Assembly: GCA_963518085.1 (NCBI GenBank)
Contig: CAUQIB010000002.1
Coordinates: 116,049 to 180,048, forward strand
From: F0422 sp963518085
Lineage (GTDB): Bacteria; Bacillota; Negativicutes; Veillonellales; Veillonellaceae
Length of the DNA: 64,000 nt
Reading direction: 5' to 3'
Shown here: positions 44,427 through 52,061 of the stretch, one piece after another
Numbering within the stretch: position 1 is the first letter of the stretch
Layout: every line of letters starts with the position of its first letter
Made by a program: the position numbers and the translations under genes
Notes under the pieces: generated by a model
Databases searched by the model: none
Told to the model about the DNA's origin: nothing
Seen by the model: the letters and a program-made list of their open reading frames with translations, nothing else

Positions 44427-44942
44427 CTAATTACCTTTTTTAGCTAAAATCATTGTCATGTTTCGGCCTTCTAGTTTCGCTTCTTTTTCAACAACCGCTT
44501 GGTCAGTTAATTCACCAGCAAAACGAGTCAGCACATTAAGCCCCAATTCTGGGTGGCTCAATTCACGACCGCGGAACATGATCGTTACCTTAACTTTATT
44601 ACCATCACCTAAGAATTTAGCTGCATTTTTAAGTTTTACATAAAAATCATGATCTTCGATGTGAGGACGAAGCTTAACTTCTTTCAATGTGAAAGTTTTT
44701 TGCTTCTTCTTTGCTTCTTTTTCGCGTTTTTGTTGCTCATAACGGTATTTACCATAGTTCATAATACGACAAACTGGTGGCTTACCATTAGGGGCTACTT
44801 CTACTAGATCTAAATGTTGTTCTTCTGCCATAGCTAAAGCATCACGAACAGACATAATACCTAACTGATCATTATCTGCACTTACGACACGAACCTCGCG
44901 AGCACGGATCTCTTCATTAATACGCGGTGTATCTTTGCTAAT
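44427..44942 (-). CDS. infC: Translation initiation factor IF-3, probable AUU start
   Basis: IF-3 monitors start codon and initiator tRNA pairing and keeps subunits apart. The frame is open upstream to 45023, but that part has an attenuator hairpin. The only good ribosome site, GGAGG, lies 8 bases before ATT 44942-44940, giving a 171-residue protein starting SKDTPRINEEIRAREVR, the normal start of IF-3. The two domains are complete (N-terminal VRVVSADNDQLGIMS, linker QQKREKEAKKKQK, C-terminal VKLRPHIEDHDFYVKLKNAAKFL). AUU starts are known for infC of E. coli and others and allow IF-3 to repress its own translation. First of three genes behind a promoter and leader. Confidence 0.93.
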   Translation of the reverse strand: MSKDTPRINEEIRAREVRVVSADNDQLGIMSVRDALAMAEEQHLDLVEVAPNGKPPVCRIMNYGKYRYEQQKREKEAKKKQKTFTLKEVKLRPHIEDHDFYVKLKNAAKFLGDGNKVKVTIMFRGRELSHPELGLNVLTRFAGELTDQAVVEKEAKLEGRNMTMILAKKGN

Positions 44943-45103
44943 ACTAGTCACCTCCAAAGGGATAAAAAAATCGGATGGCACAAGGCCATCCGAGCATAGT
45001 TTGTAACTATCTGTACCCAACATTTCATGACATTAGGTGAGAAGCGGATGGCTTCTACTTGTTAATACTCAATTAGTATACGGTATTAAGCCATATTTGT
45101 CAA
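44943..45103 (-). promoter_or_regulatory. infC operon promoter and L20-type attenuator leader
   Basis: Perfect promoter: TTGACA (45103-45098), 17-base spacer, TATACT (45080-45075). The leader has a terminator hairpin (TCGGATGGC/GCCATCCGA, 44971-44993) followed by seven T, just before the infC ribosome site. Upstream, GCCATCC near 45047-45053 (in AGAAGCCATCCGCTTCT) can pair with GGATGGC of the terminator 5' arm, forming an antiterminator. This is the layout of the Firmicute L20 leader, in which excess L20 favours termination. Confidence 0.85.
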
Positions 45104-45205
45104 GGGCTCTCCCCTTAACTTTAATATATTATTACTTTACAGCAATATACTTTGTATTAATTACGAATATATTATAAAGTAAAATCACTAGTATACAGCT
45201 CGGAT

Positions 45206-45235
45206 AAAAAGGCCCTCCCTAGGGAGAGCCTTTTC
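45206..45235 (-). terminator. Terminator of PFOR
   Basis: Stem AAAAGGCTCTCCC/GGGAGGGCCTTTTT (one mismatch), T-tail on the minus strand. Confidence 0.9.
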
Positions 45236-45254
45236 AAATTACCTTCGCTATAGA

Positions 45255-48200
45255 TTAGCCTTGTAATTCGTCTTCAAAACCTTTTTGTAAACGAACATAA
45301 GATTGACGGCGTTCTTTAGCTAATTGTTTGTTGATTTCTAACAATTCTTTGCTCATTGCAGGAACTGCTTTACCCAAAGATGTGTAACGAACTTCTTTTC
45401 CTAAGAAGGAATCGAACAATTCATAGTCAGGTTCTTTAGAGTCAAGGCTGAATGGGTTTTTGCCTTGTGCTTTTAATGCTGGGTTATAACGGTATAGATC
45501 CCAGTAACCGGATGCAACAGCTTGTTTAGTTTCAGCTTGTGCATTGCCCATACCGCCTTTGATACCATGGTTGATACATGGAGCGTAAGCGATGATTAGG
45601 GATGGACCTGGATATGCTTCAGCTTCTGCCAATGCTTTCATTAATTGGTTCATGTCAGCACCCATACCAACTTGAGCCACATAGATGTTACCATATGTCA
45701 TAGCGATCATGCCAAGGTCTTTTTTGTTTGTACGTTTACCTTGTGCAGCGAATTGAGCAACTGCGCCTACGCGAGTAGATTTAGACGCTTGACCGCCAGT
45801 GTTGGAATATACTTCTGTATCGAATACGAATACGTTAACGTCTTCGCCGGAAGCCAGTACATGGTCAAGACCACCGAAACCGATATCGTATGCCCAACCG
45901 TCACCACCGAAGATCCATTGGGAACGTTTAACAAGGTATTGTTTTTTAGCCAACACTTCTTTTACGGCTTCTGTTTGTTCTACTTTGGAAAGAGCATCGA
46001 TCACTGCTTTAGCGCGGTCACGAGTTCCTTCACCTTGAAGACGTTTTTCTAACCATAAGTCAAGAACTTGTTTAGTTGTTTCATCAGCTGCTTCAGCAAT
46101 GGAAGCTACAGTTTCAGCTAATTGTGTACGGATTTTTTCAGTACCGATGAACATACCATAACCGAACTCAGCATTGTCCTCGAATAAGGAGTTAGCCCAT
46201 GCAGGACCTTGGCCTTGTTGGTTTTTAGTGTATGGAGATGCTGGCATAGATGCGCCCCAGATGGAGGAACAACCTGTTGCATTAGCAATCATCATACGGT
46301 CACCGAACAATTGAGTAATCAATTTAGCATATGGAGTTTCACCACAACCTGCGCAAGCGCCAGAGAACTCAAGCAATGGAGTTTTGAATTGGGAACCTTT
46401 TACAGTTTCTTGTTTCATTGGGTGAGATTTAGTTGGTAATGCTACACCATAATCCCAAGCTGGAGCAAATTCTAATTCACCATCGATAGGACGCATTTCG
46501 ATTGCTTTTCCTTTAGGAGCTGGACAGATGTTTACACAGTTACCGCAACCTAAGCAGTCTAATGGAGATACTGCAATACGGAATTGCAATTCACCTTTAG
46601 TCATCATTTCTGGAATTGTTTCAAAGTTTTCTGGACCTGCTGCTGCTTCTTCTGCTGTCGCTAATACAGGACGAATAGTCGCATGTGGACACACAAAGGA
46701 ACATTGGTTACATTGGATACAGTTTTCTTTAATCCAGTGTGGAACGAATAAGGCAGCACCACGTTTTTCGAATGCAGCTGTACCAGAAGGTAATGTACCA
46801 TCTTCATAACCAGTGAAAGCGGATACCGGTAAGTCATAACCAGCTTGCGCATTAACAGGTTTTGCAATGTTAGCTACATAACTTGGGCAAGTTGTGCAAG
46901 AAGGTTTTTCAAAAGTATCTTCGGAATCTTTTGCATCTTTCCATGCTGCTGGAACATCAACTTTTACAAGAGCACCAACACCTTGGTCAACAGCTTGGTT
47001 GTTCATGGCAACAACGTCTGCACCTTTTTTACCATATGTTTTTTCAATGGAGTCTTTTAAGTACTCTACTGCTTTATCAATAGGAATGATTGTATCTTCT
47101 GTCAATTTGAAGAATGCAGCTTGTGTAACCATGTTAATACGGCCACCCAAACCAATTTCAGCTGCAATTTTCGCTGCATTGATGATGTAGAAGTTCAATT
47201 CTTTTTCAGCAATCGTACGGCGAAGTTTCGCAGGTAATTTTTCTGTTAATTCTTCTGGACCCCAAGTACAGTTTAATAAGAATGTACCACCATGTTTGAT
47301 ACCACGAAGAAGATCATATTCATGTACATAAGATTGACGATGACAAGCAATGAATTCTGGTTCAGTTACCAAGTATGGTTTGTTGATTGGATTTTTACCA
47401 AAACGTAAGTGAGACATTGTCACACCACCAGATTTTTTGGAGTCATAGTCAAAGTATGCTTGTGCATACATATCTGTATGGTCACCGATGATTTTGATAG
47501 CAGATTTGTTTGCACCTACAGTTCCGTCAGAACCAAAGCCCCAGAATTTACATCCAGTCAAACCTTCAGTTTTTACGGATACGCCTTCAGCGCGGTTCAA
47601 GGACAAGTTTGTTACATCGTCATTGATACCTAATGTGAAGAAACGTTTACCAGCTTCTGCTAACATGTTATCGAATACTGCTACAAGGTCAGCAGGGATT
47701 ACGTCTTTAGAAGAAAGACCATAACGACCGCCGAATACTTTAGCATTGATATTGTGTTGAACAAGTGCTGCTTGAACATCTAAGAATAAAGGCTCAGCTA
47801 ATGCACCTGGTTCTTTTGTACGATCTAGTACTGCTACGCGTTCTACAGTTTTTGGAAGAGCCGCTACAAAACGATCTGTCGAGAATGGACGGAATAAATG
47901 TACTTGTACGAAACCAACTTTGCGGCCTTGTGCACGTAAGTAATCTACAGTTTCAGTAGCTACTTGTGCTGAGGAACCCATTGTTACGATTACATCAGTT
48001 GCATCTTCAGCACCATAGTAGTTGAATAATTGGTAGTTACGACCAGTAATCTTATTGATTTCATGCATGTAATGTTCTACTACATTTGGAACTTCTAGGT
48101 AGAATGGGTTAGAAGCTTCACGATGTTGGAAGTAGATATCAGGATTTTCAGCAGTACCACGAGTGACAGGAGCATCTGGGTTCAACGCACGTTGACGGAA

Positions 48201-48803
48201 TGCTTCTAAAGCATCTTGGTCCACTAAAGGTTTTAATTCATCATATTCTAATACTTCGATTTTTTGGATTTCGTGAGAAGTACGGAAACCGTCGAAGAAG
48301 TTGATGAAAGGAACGCGAGTTTTTAACGCTGTTAAATGCGCAACTGGAGCAAGATCCATAACTTCTTGTACAGAAGATTCTGCTAACATAGCACAACCAG
48401 CAGCACGAGCTGCCATAACGTCTTGATGGTCACCAAAGATAGACAATGCTTGTGCTGCGATAGCACGAGCTGCTACATGGAATACACCTGGAAGTAACTC
48501 ACCAGACACTTTGTACAAGTTAGGTAACATCAATAATAGACCTTGAGAAGATGTGAAAGTAGTTGTCAATGCACCCGCTTGTAAAGAACCGTGAACTGCT
48601 GCTGCAGCGCCGGCTTCGGATTGCATTTCAACAACCTGTACAGTATGACCGAACAAGTTTTTACGACCTTGTCCTGCCCATTCATCCACATGTTCTGGCA
48701 TTGGAGAAGATGGAGTGATTGGATAAATCGCTGCCACTTCGGAAAAACCATACGCTACGTGAGCTGCAGCTTGGTTGCCGTCCATAGTTTTCATTTTACG
48801 CAT
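45255..48803 (-). CDS. nifJ: Pyruvate:ferredoxin (flavodoxin) oxidoreductase
   Basis: Single-chain PFOR of 1182 residues that decarboxylates pyruvate to acetyl-CoA, reducing ferredoxin. Domain order: N-terminal domain I with AIYPITPSSPMPE, domain III, a helical insert region, two [4Fe-4S] clusters in a ferredoxin-like domain (CIQCNQCSFVCPH and CLGCGNCVNICP, about 690-770), a proximal-cluster cysteine region (FSGACAGCGETPYAKL), and the TPP domain (GDGWAYDIGFGGLDHVL, NTGGQASKST). No truncation. It is divergent from a LysR regulator with a 420-bp intergenic region. It is the main acetyl-CoA source in such anaerobes and feeds electrons to hydrogenase or other acceptors. Confidence 0.98.
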   Translation of the reverse strand: MRKMKTMDGNQAAAHVAYGFSEVAAIYPITPSSPMPEHVDEWAGQGRKNLFGHTVQVVEMQSEAGAAAAVHGSLQAGALTTTFTSSQGLLLMLPNLYKVSGELLPGVFHVAARAIAAQALSIFGDHQDVMAARAAGCAMLAESSVQEVMDLAPVAHLTALKTRVPFINFFDGFRTSHEIQKIEVLEYDELKPLVDQDALEAFRQRALNPDAPVTRGTAENPDIYFQHREASNPFYLEVPNVVEHYMHEINKITGRNYQLFNYYGAEDATDVIVTMGSSAQVATETVDYLRAQGRKVGFVQVHLFRPFSTDRFVAALPKTVERVAVLDRTKEPGALAEPLFLDVQAALVQHNINAKVFGGRYGLSSKDVIPADLVAVFDNMLAEAGKRFFTLGINDDVTNLSLNRAEGVSVKTEGLTGCKFWGFGSDGTVGANKSAIKIIGDHTDMYAQAYFDYDSKKSGGVTMSHLRFGKNPINKPYLVTEPEFIACHRQSYVHEYDLLRGIKHGGTFLLNCTWGPEELTEKLPAKLRRTIAEKELNFYIINAAKIAAEIGLGGRINMVTQAAFFKLTEDTIIPIDKAVEYLKDSIEKTYGKKGADVVAMNNQAVDQGVGALVKVDVPAAWKDAKDSEDTFEKPSCTTCPSYVANIAKPVNAQAGYDLPVSAFTGYEDGTLPSGTAAFEKRGAALFVPHWIKENCIQCNQCSFVCPHATIRPVLATAEEAAAGPENFETIPEMMTKGELQFRIAVSPLDCLGCGNCVNICPAPKGKAIEMRPIDGELEFAPAWDYGVALPTKSHPMKQETVKGSQFKTPLLEFSGACAGCGETPYAKLITQLFGDRMMIANATGCSSIWGASMPASPYTKNQQGQGPAWANSLFEDNAEFGYGMFIGTEKIRTQLAETVASIAEAADETTKQVLDLWLEKRLQGEGTRDRAKAVIDALSKVEQTEAVKEVLAKKQYLVKRSQWIFGGDGWAYDIGFGGLDHVLASGEDVNVFVFDTEVYSNTGGQASKSTRVGAVAQFAAQGKRTNKKDLGMIAMTYGNIYVAQVGMGADMNQLMKALAEAEAYPGPSLIIAYAPCINHGIKGGMGNAQAETKQAVASGYWDLYRYNPALKAQGKNPFSLDSKEPDYELFDSFLGKEVRYTSLGKAVPAMSKELLEINKQLAKERRQSYVRLQKGFEDELQG

Positions 48804-49015
48804 GTTAAAATAGCCTCCTTACAGCAAATAAAAATTAACACTTGTAGTTACATACAAAATAGGGGGATGTATACAGATTCTTATCTAAGCACTCGCTAGA
48901 CGAATCTTCCCCTCAGAGTATCAAAATGTTTTGAAATATGAATCATTTATTTCTAAAAAGATTGCATATGTTGCAAAAATGTAATAATATATTAGTTATA
49001 TAGTACCTCTTTGCA

Positions 49016-49079
49016 AATTTGTGAAGTAGCAACTCTACTTCGCGAACAAATTGATATAGCCTTATGGTTTCATTATACA
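49016..49079 (+). promoter_or_regulatory. LysR gene promoter adjoining a large inverted repeat
   Basis: TTGATA (49051-49056), 17-base spacer, TATACA (49074-49079). Overlapping its -35 is an imperfect inverted repeat: AATTTGT-GAAGTAG-caact-CTACTTC-gcga-ACAAATT (49016-49052). The position suits autoregulation by the LysR protein and control of the divergent PFOR gene. The rest of 48804-49015 is AT-rich, and I could not place the PFOR promoter firmly. Confidence 0.6.
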
Positions 49080-49224
49080 TTGAGAACAAGAACTTCGCAA
49101 TACCATATAGACTATGTACATTGCTAATTATGCGATTATCAATTTACATTTTTTCATATATTATTGCTTAATTAGCATACTAAAAAAGAGGGCTTTTGTT
49201 ATTACCATATTTAAGAGGTGCGTT

Positions 49225-50157
49225 ATGGACTTTCATCACTTAAAATACTTCGTAGAAGTAGCGGATCAAAAAAGTTTCAGCAAGGCCGCAAGAAATCTTC
49301 ACATTTCACAATCTGCTATCAGCCGTACCATAAAAGCTCTAGAAGATGAGCTAGGTGTTGTATTATTCATTCGTAATGCAAAATCCGTTGAAATGACTGA
49401 CGGTGGCACCATCTTTTTGACCCATGCCAAACGGGTTGTCTTCATGTTTGAGCATTTAAAAATCGATTTTGAAAATGAATTCCGCCTAGAACAAGGTTCT
49501 GTGCTAATTGGTTTACCACCTGTAACAGACGCTCCTATCTTTGCACAACTATTAGGTGAGTTCAAACAAACTTATCCTCAAATCGAGTTAGAGTTATATG
49601 AGCATGGTTCTAAAAAAATAGAAATTTCCGTCCAAGAAGGTCTTATAGATGTAGGTATCATTTGCACTAAGCCAAATGCAAAGGAATTTGACTCTTTTTA
49701 TCTCACTAGCGACCCATTAAGCGTAATCCTACCGAAAGATAATCCATTAGCTGAAGAGGAATCTATATCTTTGGAGCAATTAGCGGACCAGTCTTTTGTA
49801 TTGCATAAGGATGACTTTAACCTTCACGATGAAATTGTAAAATCTTGTAAATCCGTAGGTTTCCAACCACATATTGTATTTGAAACGAGCCAACGTGATT
49901 TGATGTTGCAAACCGTGGCTGCCCACTTAGCAATCGCTCTATTACCTAGTCGTTTATGCCCTACGGAAGATGAAAATACTAAAGTTGGTTCTAGTGTTGT
50001 GGTACGCCCTCTAGTGGATCCTGAAATTATGCACACCTTACACGTGATTTGGAAAAAAGGACATTACCTATCTCATGCATCCCGTTTATGGTTAGACTTT
50101 GTGATGGCTCGCTTGCCATTAATCCCTGGCGACACCAATGAAGAAACAGCTGACTAA
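49225..50157 (+). CDS. LysR-family transcriptional regulator
   Basis: A 310-residue activator/repressor. The N-terminal winged helix (residues 1-65) has the typical MDFHHLKYFVEVADQKSFS, AARNLHISQSAISRTIKALEDELG and LFIRNAKSVEMT. The C-terminal effector domain (about 90-300) is a periplasmic-binding-protein-like fold (VLIGLPPVTDAPIFAQLLGEF). ATG 49225 has AGAGGTG upstream; the longer frame to 49114 is not supported. It is divergent from PFOR, so it probably regulates that gene in response to a metabolite. The last 20 bases overlap the next gene. Sequence is nearest the CidR/YwbI-like group; the ligand is unknown. Confidence 0.92.
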   Translation: MDFHHLKYFVEVADQKSFSKAARNLHISQSAISRTIKALEDELGVVLFIRNAKSVEMTDGGTIFLTHAKRVVFMFEHLKIDFENEFRLEQGSVLIGLPPVTDAPIFAQLLGEFKQTYPQIELELYEHGSKKIEISVQEGLIDVGIICTKPNAKEFDSFYLTSDPLSVILPKDNPLAEEESISLEQLADQSFVLHKDDFNLHDEIVKSCKSVGFQPHIVFETSQRDLMLQTVAAHLAIALLPSRLCPTEDENTKVGSSVVVRPLVDPEIMHTLHVIWKKGHYLSHASRLWLDFVMARLPLIPGDTNEETAD

Positions 50158-50548
50158 TCTACTTCTAAAAATAGGCTCTCTCCTACGGAGGCCCCTATTC
50201 TGGATTATCCTCTACGTGCTGAGCACAACCTATTGGATGGTGTCCCAACAACTAGAAATCGACGCTCTGAAAGAGCGCATCGATGCGGAACACAGCATGG
50301 AACATAGTGATACCTTTCACTATCGCTTAACCAACCTAGAAAACATCAGCAACTCCCACGGAGATCGACTGAAAGAACTAGAGCGAGACAACTGGCAGCT
50401 CAAACGCTTTGCCAACCAACATCAATTCCGCATCATGCAACTCGAATGGGAGCATCCCAACATCGAGGCCCCCGAACCAAGCAAAGCAACAACAGTGGGA
50501 ACACCATTTAAAGCAAACCCAACCAACGTCCCAGACGTTAAAAAATAA
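50138..50548 (+). CDS. Small membrane-anchored coiled-coil protein, unknown
   Basis: A 136-residue protein with a basic N-terminus, one span (about residues 19-36, PLFWIILYVLSTTYWMV), a coiled coil (40-100, with ALKERIDAEHSMEH and RLKELERDNWQL) and a Pro/Ala-rich tail. The topology suggests an inner-membrane anchor with a periplasmic or cytoplasmic rod. The start overlaps the end of the LysR gene by 20 bases and its ribosome site is poor, so it is likely translated by coupling. Codon use looks more GC-rich than its neighbours. No family recognised. Confidence 0.65.
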   Translation: MKKQLTNLLLKIGSLLRRPLFWIILYVLSTTYWMVSQQLEIDALKERIDAEHSMEHSDTFHYRLTNLENISNSHGDRLKELERDNWQLKRFANQHQFRIMQLEWEHPNIEAPEPSKATTVGTPFKANPTNVPDVKK

Positions 50549-50550
50549 AC

Positions 50551-50593
50551 AAAGGACTGCAACCTGTGCAACGCACAAGGAGCAGTCCTTTTG
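50551..50593 (+). terminator. Terminator of the LysR/coiled-coil unit
   Basis: Stem AAAGGACTG/CAGTCCTTT with inner GTGC/GCAC helix, then TTTTGT on plus. Confidence 0.85.
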
Positions 50594-50661
50594 TATATTC
50601 ACTATTTTCTTATCTCACCCTTCTCCATACGACGCATACCTCAGCACTGACTGTTTAAAAA

Positions 50662-50728
50662 GAGGGGGATATGTGTCTGTAAAAAACGATTTGCGACAGC
50701 ATGTTTTTTACAGACACATATCCCCCTC
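50662..50728. repeat. Perfect 26-bp inverted repeat with 15-nt loop
   Basis: Arms at 50662-50687 and 50703-50728 match exactly over 26 bp (beginning GAGGGGGATATGTGTCTG). There is no T-tail on either strand. It lies between two convergent genes, after a separate terminator for the plus-strand unit. It resembles a small non-autonomous palindromic element. Confidence 0.9.
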
Positions 50729-50747
50729 CCTCCCAATACATCGGTGC

Positions 50748-51905
50748 TCAGTGTATAAGGAGCATCCATTCGAGAAACGTACACAGTACATAGGCTATGA
50801 TAAACTTCACTTTTTGTTTCCGATCCCTATCTTCATCAGCTACTTTTAAGCGATGTGCCAAAAATCGTTTATCTCGTATTTGCATCAACATTTCCACAAT
50901 GTGTTCTTGTCGTTTCACAACATTTTTATCATTCTCTAATGCCTGTTTTTGCATCGCTATGCGTCGTTGCAATCGTCGCATCTGTATTTTAATATTATTA
51001 CTCACAAATACAGATTGCCATTTTTTTCTCGTTTCAAAATACATATAGATATACCGAGGAGTATTCATAACGATAAAGCTGAATAGCAAAATACTTAAGG
51101 AAATAAAGAAATATGTGGAAAAGGAAAAATCCTGTAATTCTTCATGAGGTAAATAATGATTCAAGATAATAAAGCTAACCCACACTCCTATGGGCATTAA
51201 TAAGGCGGCCGCCATATCGATGGAGCGAACCCAGTTCGTCTTTACAGGTATTTCTGGCGCAGAATATGTCTCTAGTTTCTGATGGAATGCATAGTACTCC
51301 GCTTGCAATACAGATTGCCCTGACTTGATCCCTGTTAGCAAAACAGGCCCTACACTTTCTTTTGAACGTTGTGGCCAAGGAATAAACTGCCGCACAGTAC
51401 TATTCGGTGACAAATCAAATCGAATAATCCCCTTTTTTTCTAATCGCATAGATGACGTATCATCACCGATACTGAAGGGATTAAAAAACATTCCTAATAC
51501 ATGCAAACTCCAGTTCCCCAAAATGTGGGTAATCATATTTAGGAATAAACCACCCATATCCACATTAGCCACATCTACTTTAAGCTGAATTGTAGAAGCA
51601 TAATCATCAAACCAAATATCATCAATATCAAACTCCATATTGATGACATTCCCCAATTTCGTAATAACATTCATAAATACCTTATTATTGGGTTCAAATT
51701 CAAAGATAATAGAATGAAAAAACCAATGATTACGCACCACAGATCGCATCTTGCGGTTGACCGCCTCTTCCTCAATGGATAGCATGCGATGATCATATAG
51801 AGTATTTCCATCTTCCAAAGGCTCTAGTAAACGTGGGGTTTCTATATGTGTTTGTGTAGTTACAGTATTGGCTAGTTTCAACAGCTTTGTAACTAATTGT
51901 CCCAT
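50748..51905 (-). CDS. Membrane protein of unknown function
   Basis: A 385-residue protein. The first 210 residues are soluble and strand-rich (MEFDIDDIWFDDYASTIQLKVDVANVDMGG), possibly a lipid- or protein-binding domain. Two hydrophobic spans lie at about 230-250 and 266-290. A long basic coiled coil (about 305-360, rich in Lys, Arg, Gln) and a final hydrophobic segment follow. AGGAG precedes ATG 51905. It is a monocistronic unit. No family recognised. Confidence 0.75.
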   Translation of the reverse strand: MGQLVTKLLKLANTVTTQTHIETPRLLEPLEDGNTLYDHRMLSIEEEAVNRKMRSVVRNHWFFHSIIFEFEPNNKVFMNVITKLGNVINMEFDIDDIWFDDYASTIQLKVDVANVDMGGLFLNMITHILGNWSLHVLGMFFNPFSIGDDTSSMRLEKKGIIRFDLSPNSTVRQFIPWPQRSKESVGPVLLTGIKSGQSVLQAEYYAFHQKLETYSAPEIPVKTNWVRSIDMAAALLMPIGVWVSFIILNHYLPHEELQDFSFSTYFFISLSILLFSFIVMNTPRYIYMYFETRKKWQSVFVSNNIKIQMRRLQRRIAMQKQALENDKNVVKRQEHIVEMLMQIRDKRFLAHRLKVADEDRDRKQKVKFIIAYVLCTFLEWMLLIH

Positions 51906-51989
51906 ATATATCTCCTATCTAGTAGGTTATCTCAATCTAAGTGATATACTTTCATAATCATCACAATTATATCATAGTCCCCCTACAAA

Positions 51990-52038
51990 TGAAAGAATAG
52001 CCCTATACATAGCATATTCACTATAGCTAGGGCTATTC
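51990..52038 (-). terminator. Terminator of the cyd operon
   Basis: Stem GAATAGCCCTA/TAGGGCTATTC, with T-rich tail TTTCATTTG on the minus strand. Confidence 0.8.
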
Positions 52039-52061
52039 ATATCTCATAGGTATTCTGCGTA

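Noticed and set aside
44427..45023. Longer IF-3 starting at 45023
   Set aside because: The extra 27 residues are encoded by the attenuator hairpin and lack family similarity; the ribosome site belongs to ATT 44942.
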